From JAGGTJ01 sp964457545 (GTDB lineage Bacteria > Desulfobacterota > DSM-4660 > Desulfatiglandales > Desulfatiglandaceae), in assembly GCA_964457545.1 (NCBI GenBank), contig CAYWEN010000020.1, forward strand, positions 1 to 64,000: DNA of 64,000 bases, given 5' to 3'. Shown piece by piece: positions 8,527 to 17,077 of the stretch. The position numbers were made by a program, and so were the translations under genes. The notes under the pieces were generated by a model. It made no database searches. It was not told the origin of the DNA and saw nothing but the letters and a program-made list of their open reading frames with translations. How positions within the stretch are numbered: position 1 is the first letter of the stretch; each line of letters starts with the position of its first letter.

Positions 8527-11226
8527 ATGAAAAAGATTGTTTTTGCCTTTGTATCCGTTATCTTACGTCTCCGCTACCATATAATTGTCAGGGGGCTGGA
8601 CAATATCAGGCAGGATAATAGACCCGTACTGTTTCTTCCCAATCACCAGGCCCTGATTGATCCTGTTATTATCATGTCAATCCTCTATAATCGCTTTGCG
8701 CCCAGGCCCCTTGCCAATGAAAATCAGTTTGTGCATCCTCTGCTCAGACCTTTGATACGGTTTTTGGACATGGTGGTTATTCCTGATATGAATGTAAGTG
8801 GCATACGCGGTAAAAACAGGGTCTTTCAGGGGATAGAAGATGTGATATCCGGGCTCAGGTCAGGGGATAATATTCTCATGTATCCGTCAGGACGTCTTTG
8901 CAGAAGCAGAACAGAGATTGTTGCAGCCAACAGCGGAGTAGCTGCAATACTTTTTAGTGTGCCTCAAGTCAGAGTCGTGCTTGTACGTATAAGGGGGCTG
9001 TGGGGAAGCAGTTTCAGCCGGGCCCGGGGCGTACCTGACTTTATGGATAATTTTGTCAAACAGATACCGCGTGTTTTGGCCAATCTGATTGTGTTAATGC
9101 CTAAAAGAACGGTGGAAATTGAATTTGTGGAACCTGAGGACCTTCCCTTGGCAAATGATCAGGAACCGGAAACATCCTGTCAGGAATACAGGGATAAAAA
9201 AGGGGCAGATCTCCTGACCCTTGCTGACAGAACACATCGTAATCATTCAAAAAAGATGCTGTTAAACCGCTATCTTGAGCAATTTTACAACCATAAGCCG
9301 GATAGGAATACCTATGTCCCTTATTTCTGGTGGGAAAAAAGGGGGGCTGAGTATCTTCCTGAACCCGGGCAGCCTTACACATATGTTGACACCTCGGAAA
9401 TATCTCTGTCCATACGTTCTATTGTGACGGACAGGCTGCGGAAAATGTCGGGCATGGAAGATGTTGTGGAATCAGACAGGCTTTCCTCGGATCTTGGAAT
9501 GGACAGCCTGATGCTGGTTGAATTCGGGATCTGGTTGCAGGAGGAGTTCGGGGTTTCAGCGGAGAATCTTGAGAATCTGGAGACAGTGGGAGACTGTATA
9601 ATGGCTGCTGGCGGTATTATGCCTTCAAAGGGAAAGACCTTCCTGAAAACAGCCTCCAATAAATGGTTCAGGAAGGACGATGAAAAAGATCTCTCTGTTC
9701 CTGCCGGGGATACAATAGCTGAGGTGTTCGTTCGTCAGGCCAGAAAAAATCCGGATCAGGTAATTCTTTCGGATCAGATCTCGGGCGACAGAACATGGAG
9801 GCAGATTGTCACAGCCATTTATCTGCTTGTGCCCGAAGTAAAAAAGATTTCCGGTCATAGAGTGGGGATTATGCTCCCTGCTTCTGTTGGTGCTGCAATA
9901 TCATATCTTTCTGTCATGTTCAGTGGCAAGGAACCTGTTATGATAAACTGGACGTCAGGGAGTTCAAATATGCAGCGTTGCCTTGACATTGCAGATGTTG
10001 GGAGGGTTATTACCTCAAGAGCGCTGTTAATCCGTTTAAAGAGGCAGGGGATAGAGTTTGATCTGGCGGGAAGAGAGATATGTATGGAGGATTTGATATA
10101 TGGAATGAGCCATTTTTCAAGGATATTTGCCCTGATAAGGAGCAGATTGTCATGGCATATGCTTGAAAAGGCGGAAGTAGCCAGAAACGCTGTTATATTT
10201 TTTACATCCGGTTCAGAGGCAAGGCCTAAGGCCGTTCCTTTAACACATAAAAATGTTTTGAGTAATATCCAGGATGTTGCCGGTGTTCTTTTTTTGTCTT
10301 CAGGGGATAGTCTGGCAGGCATTCTGCCGGTTTTTCATTCCCTTGGCCTTGCAGGAACAGTTATTATGCCCTTGTGTATGGGGCTTAAAACAGTGTACTG
10401 GCCCAATCCCACAGAAGGGATCCAGATAGCAAGGATGATAAGGAATTACAAATGCTCCATACTCCTTACCACTCCGTCTTTTCTCGATAGTATCATGTGC
10501 TATGCCCGGCCGGAGTGGCTCGGTTCCCTGAGACTGGTATTTTCTGGTGCAGAGGCATGTCCCAAGGCCGTTTATCGTGCATTTGGCAGGGTATGTCCAC
10601 AGGCTGTACTCTGTGAGGGGTACGGGGTTACTGAATGTTCGCCTGTTGTAAGCATGAACAGGCCTATGGATCCTGAACCAGGATCCATAGGCCGTGTACT
10701 TCCTTCAATGGAATATATGATCGTTGATCCTGATACAGGTGTTCGGGTGCAGGCAGGCAAAACCGGCAAGCTTCTTGTGCAGGGGCCTAATGTGTTCAGC
10801 GGGTATCTTGGAGATGTCGGCTCTCCCTTTGTAACGGCTGAGGGAAAAGTCTGGTATGATACTGGCGATCTTGTCTTTGAGAATAATGGAATACTGTTTT
10901 TTAAAGGCCGGCTTAAACGTTTTGTGAAAATTGGAGGTGAAATGATTTCTCTCCCGGCTATTGAGCAGGCACTTGCTGAATATTTTTCTGCCGGGGACAA
11001 GCCTGCTTTTGCTGTAATGGCAACTCAAAACGGGAAACGTCCCGAACTTGTTCTGGTAACGTCTGTTGATATAAAACGGGAGGATGCAAACAGGGCGATA
11101 AAACTGTCCGGATTATCTCCTTTGCATAATATTATCAGAGTAAAAAGGGTTGAACATATAAACCTTTTGGGTACAGGGAAAACAGATTACGTCTCTCTTG
11201 GATCAATAATATCGCAAGATCCATAG
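8527..11226 (+). CDS. PlsC acyltransferase - acyl carrier protein - acyl-AMP ligase fusion (Aas-like)
   Basis: 899 residues with three domains. Residues 1-200 are a PlsC-type glycerolipid acyltransferase with NHQALID (HX4D) and YPSGRLCRS in place of the usual FPEGTR. Residues 295-370 form an acyl carrier domain with LGMDSLM, whose Ser (about 327) should carry phosphopantetheine. Residues 400-895 are an adenylate-forming ligase with TSGSEARPKAVPLTH, GYGVTECSP, YDTGDL and KRFVKIGGE. The protein would activate a fatty acid, load it on its own ACP and transfer it to a lysophospholipid or related acceptor at the inner membrane. E. coli Aas lacks the internal ACP. A likely functional partner is the LplT-like transporter at 2649. 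The ribosome-binding site is weak. Confidence 0.85.
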   Translation: MKKIVFAFVSVILRLRYHIIVRGLDNIRQDNRPVLFLPNHQALIDPVIIMSILYNRFAPRPLANENQFVHPLLRPLIRFLDMVVIPDMNVSGIRGKNRVFQGIEDVISGLRSGDNILMYPSGRLCRSRTEIVAANSGVAAILFSVPQVRVVLVRIRGLWGSSFSRARGVPDFMDNFVKQIPRVLANLIVLMPKRTVEIEFVEPEDLPLANDQEPETSCQEYRDKKGADLLTLADRTHRNHSKKMLLNRYLEQFYNHKPDRNTYVPYFWWEKRGAEYLPEPGQPYTYVDTSEISLSIRSIVTDRLRKMSGMEDVVESDRLSSDLGMDSLMLVEFGIWLQEEFGVSAENLENLETVGDCIMAAGGIMPSKGKTFLKTASNKWFRKDDEKDLSVPAGDTIAEVFVRQARKNPDQVILSDQISGDRTWRQIVTAIYLLVPEVKKISGHRVGIMLPASVGAAISYLSVMFSGKEPVMINWTSGSSNMQRCLDIADVGRVITSRALLIRLKRQGIEFDLAGREICMEDLIYGMSHFSRIFALIRSRLSWHMLEKAEVARNAVIFFTSGSEARPKAVPLTHKNVLSNIQDVAGVLFLSSGDSLAGILPVFHSLGLAGTVIMPLCMGLKTVYWPNPTEGIQIARMIRNYKCSILLTTPSFLDSIMCYARPEWLGSLRLVFSGAEACPKAVYRAFGRVCPQAVLCEGYGVTECSPVVSMNRPMDPEPGSIGRVLPSMEYMIVDPDTGVRVQAGKTGKLLVQGPNVFSGYLGDVGSPFVTAEGKVWYDTGDLVFENNGILFFKGRLKRFVKIGGEMISLPAIEQALAEYFSAGDKPAFAVMATQNGKRPELVLVTSVDIKREDANRAIKLSGLSPLHNIIRVKRVEHINLLGTGKTDYVSLGSIISQDP

Positions 11227-11278
11227 ACCTTTCCCCCGGCATATAAGCCCGTTTCCATATTGGTGGGATATCCTGCCT

Positions 11279-12712
11279 TTATATGGCCTTTAAAAATCGT
11301 TCAGGCAGATTGTCAAAGGGGCCATTGGACATGAATAGCACAACATCGCCCGGCGCTGATTCTTCTGCAAGGGCCTTGAGGAGTTTGTCAGTATCAGGGA
11401 AATGTAATGCCTGTATTCCCTTTTTTCTCAGATCTGATGCCAGTTTTGCCGAGGAAAAACGTTCTTCAGGAGGGATTTTTTCAGGCATGAATGGATCAGG
11501 CAGGATAACTGTTTCTGCCATATCAAATGACATGGTATAGCGATCCTGGAAGATGTTTCGTCTGCTGGAGTTGGATCTTGGTTCAAAAACTGCGATCAGA
11601 CGTCGGTCAGGGAATCTTTCTTTTACTGCGGCAACTGTTTCTTTTACTGCCGTAGGGTGGTGTGCAAAGTCGTCGAGGACAAGTATGTCATTTTTTTCAC
11701 CAATCATGTCCTGTCTTCTTTTGATGCCTGTAAAGGTTTTTATTGCCCTCTGCACCCTGGGCCAGGGGATGTCTAAAAAACGGGCCAGGGCAACTGCAGA
11801 GATCAGATTGGAGCAATTATGATGTCCGTACAGGCTTGTCTCTATTTTTGCTGCCTCCTTTCCGTTCTTTATTACCGGAAGAACAGTCCATTTATCATGA
11901 AATGATATATGGCCCGGTTTCCACATTGCGTTGTCATTTGTCCCGTATGTTATAATATTGCACCTGGCATCTTTAATCAAGGAGGCCACAACAGGGTCCG
12001 AGATATTTGCTATGATAGTTCCGTTTTCTTGCATACTTGATACAAGGCTTTTGAAGCTGGATTTGACATGTTCGAGATCCATGTATATGTCAGCATGATC
12101 AAACTCCACGCTGGTCAGAATTGTAATCCAGGGTTTATAGTGCAGAAATTTGGGCCCCTTGTCAAAAAATGCCGTGTCATATTCATCTCCCTCAACGACA
12201 AAATACGGGCCCTTGCCTGTTTTGAAGTTTGTTTTGAAATCTTTGGGTATTCCTCCGATCATGAACCCTGGTTCAAATCCGCTCGTCTCCAACAGCCATG
12301 CAACAATCGAGGAAGTGGTGGTCTTACCGTGTGTCCCTGCTATAACGATATTCTTTTTCCCTTTAAATGCAAAATGGTTAAGGGCCTGGGGAAAGGATAG
12401 AAATGGGATTTCAAGGTCTGCAAGGGCCTCTGCTTCCGGATTGTGCCGGGTTATGACATTACCCACAACAACAAGATCGGGTCGGGGGTAAAGGTTTTCA
12501 GGCCTGTAACCCCTGAATGGTTTTATGGACAAATCTTCAAGAAATAGGCTTATGGGAGGATACAGGTTTTGATCAGAGCCTGTAACATGGTATCCTTTTT
12601 CCTTCAATATGCCGGCAAGGGATGCCATCCCTGTTCCGCATATGCCCATGAGATGGACATGACGAACATTATCGGGAACAGTATTAAGATTCAGGTTTAT
12701 TTTTCTGTTCAT
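11279..12712 (-). CDS. mpl: UDP-N-acetylmuramate:L-Ala-gamma-D-Glu-meso-DAP ligase (murein recycling)
   Basis: Mur-ligase family, 477 residues. The N-terminal Rossmann segment HLMGICGTGMASLAGILK is typical of MurC/Mpl. The ATP loop AGTHGKTTTSS (about 123-133) and the central VVEGDEYDTAFFDKGPKFLHY are diagnostic of Mpl rather than MurC. DDFAHHPTAVKET is the conserved C-terminal-domain motif. The enzyme reattaches recycled tripeptide to UDP-MurNAc in the cytosol. Its presence indicates a Gram-negative meso-DAP wall. It converges with the acyltransferase fusion gene (52 bp gap, no obvious terminator) and is followed upstream by a membrane protease gene on the same strand. Confidence 0.95.
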   Translation of the reverse strand: MNRKINLNLNTVPDNVRHVHLMGICGTGMASLAGILKEKGYHVTGSDQNLYPPISLFLEDLSIKPFRGYRPENLYPRPDLVVVGNVITRHNPEAEALADLEIPFLSFPQALNHFAFKGKKNIVIAGTHGKTTTSSIVAWLLETSGFEPGFMIGGIPKDFKTNFKTGKGPYFVVEGDEYDTAFFDKGPKFLHYKPWITILTSVEFDHADIYMDLEHVKSSFKSLVSSMQENGTIIANISDPVVASLIKDARCNIITYGTNDNAMWKPGHISFHDKWTVLPVIKNGKEAAKIETSLYGHHNCSNLISAVALARFLDIPWPRVQRAIKTFTGIKRRQDMIGEKNDILVLDDFAHHPTAVKETVAAVKERFPDRRLIAVFEPRSNSSRRNIFQDRYTMSFDMAETVILPDPFMPEKIPPEERFSSAKLASDLRKKGIQALHFPDTDKLLKALAEESAPGDVVLFMSNGPFDNLPERFLKAI

Positions 12713-12750
12713 GGTTAATGGTCTGTCTCCAAAAAACGTGCCGGTAAGAT

Positions 12751-13392
12751 TTATATACAGTGCAGAAGGTAGCCGAGGTTGGAACCGGCAATGATGCTGG
12801 CAAGAATGAACATTGGACGAAGAAGCAGGAAAGTCAGAATCCCTGTATGGGCAAAATTGTCAAGTAGTACAATTCCTAATATAATACCAGGGCCATAACG
12901 ACCTATTTTATGGTAAGTTTCTGCAGTTTCCGGGGGAAGGCTGTTTTCGAGAATATGAGAACCGTCAAGAGGGGGAACAGGCAGAAGATTAAAAAGGCAT
13001 AATCCGATGTTCATGAACAGCATATACAGGAGAACCAGCTTGTAAATCATTATGGGCAGCAGGAAAAAACGTATCAAAAGCCCTGTGGCAATTGCCGCCA
13101 AAAGGTTTGACATGGGACCGGCAAGGGCCATCAGGATTGTGCCTTTTCTTATGTCCTTGAAATACAAAGGGTTAACCGGCACAGGCCTTGCCCATCCAAA
13201 GTTAAAAAGAAAGAGTGCAATGGCACCCAGGGGATCTATATGATAAAAGGGGTTCAGGGTAAGTCTGCCCATGTTTTTTGCAGTAGGATCACCAAGGGCA
13301 TAGGCTACCCGTCCGTGGGCATATTCATGTATGGTAATGGAAAACAGAAGAACAGGTATTCTTACGATCCATTGTGATATGTCGGATATCAT
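12751..13392 (-). CDS. site-2-type membrane metalloprotease (peptidase M50 family)
   Basis: 213 residues, about six hydrophobic segments. The zinc-binding HEYAH is at residues 22-26 inside the first membrane helix, and the third ligand lies in LLPVPPLDGSHIL. NPxxHIDPLGAI in the second loop is typical of the short rhomboid-like S2P group without PDZ domains. These proteases cleave membrane-embedded substrates, but the substrate here is unknown. It lies 38 bp upstream of mpl on the same strand and 77 bp downstream of mtnA, so co-transcription is likely. Confidence 0.92.
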   Translation of the reverse strand: MISDISQWIVRIPVLLFSITIHEYAHGRVAYALGDPTAKNMGRLTLNPFYHIDPLGAIALFLFNFGWARPVPVNPLYFKDIRKGTILMALAGPMSNLLAAIATGLLIRFFLLPIMIYKLVLLYMLFMNIGLCLFNLLPVPPLDGSHILENSLPPETAETYHKIGRYGPGIILGIVLLDNFAHTGILTFLLLRPMFILASIIAGSNLGYLLHCI

Positions 13393-13469
13393 TTAATGTT
13401 CCTGTGGACAGCGTCCTGGAATTTCTGGATGTTTTGCTAAGGTTTAAAGCTGCTCAAGGCTTAAAGATG

Positions 13470-14507
13470 TTACAAGCTGGTTAGGGACATGATTGATTCC
13501 ATATATGGAGGGCTCAGTATCCCCCTTTCTGTGATAATCCCGGAGATATATTTTGAAGGAGTAATATCAAAGGCCGGATTCAGGGCAGGAACATTTTCTG
13601 GCCCGATTTCTCTGTTAAAAGGCCTTGTTATTTCTTCAGGATTTCTTGTCTCTACAGGGATCATATCGCCGTTTTTAAGGGCAACATCAATAGTGGAAAA
13701 TGGTGCGGCCACATAAAATGGAATGCTGTTTTCATTTGCCAGAACCGCTACCTGGTATGTCCCTATCTTGTTTGCCACATCGCCATTGGCAGCGATACGG
13801 TCTGCCCCGGTGATAACCAGATTGATTTTACCCTGTCTCATGAGATAGCCTGCTGCATTATCTACAATTACTGTTACAGGGATATGTTCCTGCATAAGCT
13901 CAAAACTTGTAAGCCTTAGTCCTTGAAGCCAGGGCCTTGTTTCATCTGCAATTACCTTTACCTTTTTTCCGTTTTCAACGGCAGCCCTGATAACGCCTAT
14001 GGCGGTCCCATAACCGGCGGTTGCAAGGGATCCTGCGTTGCAGTGGGTAAGAATGATGGCACTGTCAGGTATAAGTGCCTGTCCGTTTACACCTATCTTT
14101 TTGTTTGTCTGTATATCTTCGTCAAGAATTCTCTGCGACTCTTTTTTGAGATGCTGTTTTATTTCATCTACGGAAAGGTCGTTATGGGCATCAGCAAGCA
14201 TTATCAATCGTTCTGTTGCCCATTTAAGGTTAACTGCAGTTGGTCTTGCCGCAAGCAGTTCATTTGCCATTTCCCCTAAACGTTTTCGGAACGTATCATA
14301 TTTTGATGCCTTTATTGATTCAGCGCCAAGGGCCAGTCCCATGGCAGCGGCAACACCAATGGCAGGGGCGCCCCGTATAACCATTTTCCGAATAGCGCTG
14401 ATAACATCTTTATATCCCCGGCAGACATACCACTGTATCTTTGTCGGTATCTTCCGCTGATCAATCATGCGTATTTTGTTGTTGTGCCATTCAATGGTGG
14501 GAATCAT
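13470..14507 (-). CDS. mtnA: S-methyl-5-thioribose-1-phosphate isomerase
   Basis: Interconverts methylthioribose-1-P and methylthioribulose-1-P in methionine salvage. The eIF2B-like fold carries GAPAIGVAAAMG, the catalytic Cys in THCNAGSLATAGYGTA, ADETRPWLQG, and the catalytic Asp in TGADRIAANGDVANKIGTY. The start at 14507 overlaps the ilvE stop by one base (TGATG), with GGAGGG about 14 nt upstream. An in-frame ATG at 14528, inside ilvE, would add seven unconserved residues. Length is 345 aa, normal for the family. No other mtn gene is in the window. In some anaerobes MtnA acts in an alternative thio-salvage shunt, which cannot be judged here. Confidence 0.95.
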   Translation of the reverse strand: MIPTIEWHNNKIRMIDQRKIPTKIQWYVCRGYKDVISAIRKMVIRGAPAIGVAAAMGLALGAESIKASKYDTFRKRLGEMANELLAARPTAVNLKWATERLIMLADAHNDLSVDEIKQHLKKESQRILDEDIQTNKKIGVNGQALIPDSAIILTHCNAGSLATAGYGTAIGVIRAAVENGKKVKVIADETRPWLQGLRLTSFELMQEHIPVTVIVDNAAGYLMRQGKINLVITGADRIAANGDVANKIGTYQVAVLANENSIPFYVAAPFSTIDVALKNGDMIPVETRNPEEITRPFNREIGPENVPALNPAFDITPSKYISGIITERGILSPPYMESIMSLTSL

Positions 14508-15574
14508 CAGTCTATCTTTTCCCTCCATCCAAAGATATCTTCTCTCTCGCCATACTGTATTCCCACTATTTCGTGGTAAAACTCCCGGGATAGTTTTCCC
14601 ATATTGCCTCCTGAAACAGTATAATCGTTGCCCTTGTACGTGATTTGCCCTATGGGTGATATGACAGCAGCGGTACCGGTTCCAAATGCCTCTTTTAGAC
14701 GGCCGTTTTCAGCGGTTTCTATGACTTCATCAATAGACAGTCTTCTTTCTCTGATTTTGATTCCGCGGTGTTTTGCAATTTTGATTACTGAATCCCTTGT
14801 TAAACCGGGCAGGATACTTCCGCTGAATGGAATGACAATTAGCTCGTCGTCAATAACAAAAAAGACATTCATTGTGCCTACTTCTTCCACATATTTATGT
14901 TCAACAGCATCCAGCCACAGGACCTGCGTAAAACCCTTTGCCTTTGCTTTTTCAGCGGATAAAAGGCTCGCAGCATAATTTCCGCCTGTTTTTACCTCTC
15001 CTGTCCCCTGTGGTGCGGCACGCACATATTTATCTTCCACGTATATGTTTACAGGATCAAGGCCTTCCTTGTAATATGCCCCGACAGGACTGAGTATGAT
15101 AAAAAAGACATATGTCTTTGATGGTCTGACGCCAAGGTGGGGTTCTGTAGCGAACATGGTAGGCCGTATGTACAGGGATGTTCCGTTGTTGGAGGGTATC
15201 CAGTCTTTATCAGCAAGGATAAGGCGTTTCATCCCTTCCATAACCAGATCAATATCAATCTCTGGCATACACATTCTTTTTGCAGAACGGTTGAATCTTG
15301 CAAAATTGTCCCTTGGCCTGAATAGATATATGTGGTTGTCTTTTCCGCGGTATGCCTTGAGTCCTTCAAATATTTCCTGTGCATAGTGAAATACCATGGC
15401 AGCAGGATCTAAGGAAATGTTCTCGTACGGTTTTATCTTTGGAGCAAACCAGCCTTTGCCTTGTTCGTATTCCATGTAAAACATATGATCTGTAAAAATG
15501 TCACCGAAGCCCAAATCTGCATCATAAGAAGGTTTGAGTTTATGTCGGGTTGTTTTTATGACTTCAATTTCCAC
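14507..15574 (-). CDS. ilvE: branched-chain amino acid aminotransferase (type II)
   Basis: PLP enzyme of the fold-IV class, 355 residues. It transaminates Leu, Ile and Val with 2-oxoglutarate. Lys195 in GEVKTGGNYAASL is the PLP lysine. FHYAQEIFEGLKAYR and FGTGTAAVISPIG are characteristic of the longer, eukaryote-like IlvE group, as is the N-terminal FGDIFTDHMF. It ends overlapping mtnA by one base, so the two are probably translationally coupled. Upstream lies a 650-bp gap rich in repeats. Confidence 0.95.
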   Translation of the reverse strand: MEIEVIKTTRHKLKPSYDADLGFGDIFTDHMFYMEYEQGKGWFAPKIKPYENISLDPAAMVFHYAQEIFEGLKAYRGKDNHIYLFRPRDNFARFNRSAKRMCMPEIDIDLVMEGMKRLILADKDWIPSNNGTSLYIRPTMFATEPHLGVRPSKTYVFFIILSPVGAYYKEGLDPVNIYVEDKYVRAAPQGTGEVKTGGNYAASLLSAEKAKAKGFTQVLWLDAVEHKYVEEVGTMNVFFVIDDELIVIPFSGSILPGLTRDSVIKIAKHRGIKIRERRLSIDEVIETAENGRLKEAFGTGTAAVISPIGQITYKGNDYTVSGGNMGKLSREFYHEIVGIQYGEREDIFGWREKID

Positions 15575-15603
15575 TGCATGCTCCTTGATAACACCTCATA
15601 AAC

Positions 15604-15759
15604 CGGTTTCCATTCCATAAAAGGCCTTTTTGCACAATCCCGATATCAATTCTGCAGGATTGCCTGTGGGAGATTTGTATCCCTGGTCTTGTCCCAAAAG
15701 CCCCATTTCCGGATTGGAAATTTCCCAAGTGATAGGATTGATTCGTGGATGGGAACAGG
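15604..15759. repeat. dispersed inverted-repeat element, copy 3
   Basis: Left end GGTTTCCATTCCATAAAAGGCC (15605-15626 region) against right end GATTCGTGGATGGGAACAGG (15740-15759), an imperfect inverted pair. The block 15682-15750 is repeated at 16079-16147 with only 4 mismatches in 69 bp. It lies just upstream of ilvE. Confidence 0.65.
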
Positions 15760-15838
15760 CTGATTCTGATTTCAGTACCCGGGATTGATTTGCAAATACA
15801 CACCATACATAACATATAACACGGATGCCTTTTTTATA

Positions 15839-15869
15839 CAACTTAAATCCTGGTTCAGGGTTTAAGTTG
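15839..15869. other. perfect-looking hairpin upstream of ilvE
   Basis: CAACTTAAA, then CCTG, loop GTT, CAGG, then TTTAAGTTG: a 13-bp stem with one internal mismatch pair. There is no T run directly after it on either strand, so it is not a standard terminator. It could be an operator or RNA structure in the ilvE leader. Confidence 0.5.
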
Positions 15870-15998
15870 TGGTCTTGTTTATATTTTATTACAATAGGTT
15901 ATATAAAACAGTTGAAGTCTTTTTTCGGTTTCTGTGTATAACAAACCGTTTTCAATATGATATTGGTGCCTGTGTATGCTGATTTGCCCAGCTCAGTT

Positions 15999-16155
15999 GG
16001 TTTTTATCCATAAATGGCCGTATTCTGCAGTTTCAGGCAAGGTGTTGAAGCGCATCTGTGTGTAATCTTTAAGTCTTTCCTGGTCTTGTTCCAAAAGCCC
16101 CATTTCCGGATTGGAAACTTCCCAAGTGCCAGGATTGATTCGTGGATAGACAATA
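15999..16155. repeat. dispersed inverted-repeat element, copy 4
   Basis: Left end GGTTTTTATCCATAAATGGC (15999-16018) and right end GATTCGTGGATAGAC (16137-16151). It shares its right-hand 69 bp (16079-16147) almost exactly with copy 3, 397 bp away in direct orientation. It sits between purQ (downstream end) and ilvE. Confidence 0.65.
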
Positions 16156-16231
16156 ATCAGTTTTCATGTATCGTGCATGAAAAATTCTTTTATGTACAGT
16201 AAACTATGCAGTATCCAGACAGTTTTTCCGG

Positions 16232-17077
16232 TTAAGCCTGCAAGAGGTGTTCTTTGACATAACTTACTGCATTGCTGAATATCATGATCCCGTTTCCTTC
16301 TTCCACTGGCTCTTCCTGTATTCTCTCTTTCTGTCTGGATTTTTTTATACTCCATTCAGGATGGTTGGTATAGTGGTTAAATGCCTCAGGGTGTGGCATC
16401 ATTCCCAGTATATGGCCGGTAGGATCACATATCGCAGCAATATCCTCAAGTGATCCGTTTGGGTTTGCGGGATATCTGCCATTGGCAAGTGATTTGTCCC
16501 TTGTTGCATACTGCATCACGATTTGATTGCCCTTGACAAGTCTTTCTATATCTTCCTTGCTTGCATAGAATTTTCCCTCTCCGTGTCTGACCGGAAGATC
16601 AATAACAGACATTCCTTTTGTAAATACCGATGGTGATGATTCATTGATTCTGAGAGTGGTCCATATATCAATGAAGTTACCTCTGTCATTGGCGACAAGA
16701 GCAATGCGTCGTTCGTTGTAATTTGAGTCAAAACCGGGTAAAAGGCCCATGTTGACAAGGGCCTGGAAACCGTTACATATGCCTATGATAAGTTTTCCTT
16801 TGTCAATAAAGCGTTTTAGTTCCCTGCCCATATGATGTTTCAGCTTTGAGGCTATAAGCACTCCTGCGCCATGATCGTCTCCCCAACTGAACCCCCCGCC
16901 AAGGACCATTATGTGATACTGATCAAGAAATGCTCCCCTGGTTTTATGGTTTTCTTCTATGACCTCGTTTATATGTATACGGTGGGATACTGCACCGGCC
17001 TGTTTAAGGGAAAAATCTGTTTCATAATCGCAGTTGAGCCCATATCCGGTGAATACCAATGCCTTTACTTTCTTCAT
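16232..17077 (-). CDS. purQ: phosphoribosylformylglycinamidine synthase, glutaminase subunit
   Basis: Class I glutamine amidotransferase supplying ammonia to PurL. The nucleophile elbow GICNGFQALVNMG (Cys about 101) and the His/Glu dyad MMPHPEAF near the C-terminus are clear. GGGFSWGDDHGAG replaces the more common GGFSYGDYLRAG. The start at 17077 overlaps the purL stop (ATGA); an in-frame upstream ATG inside purL is less likely. Length 281 aa is within the range of larger PurQ proteins. It is translationally coupled to the PurSL gene. Confidence 0.95.
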   Translation of the reverse strand: MKKVKALVFTGYGLNCDYETDFSLKQAGAVSHRIHINEVIEENHKTRGAFLDQYHIMVLGGGFSWGDDHGAGVLIASKLKHHMGRELKRFIDKGKLIIGICNGFQALVNMGLLPGFDSNYNERRIALVANDRGNFIDIWTTLRINESSPSVFTKGMSVIDLPVRHGEGKFYASKEDIERLVKGNQIVMQYATRDKSLANGRYPANPNGSLEDIAAICDPTGHILGMMPHPEAFNHYTNHPEWSIKKSRQKERIQEEPVEEGNGIMIFSNAVSYVKEHLLQA

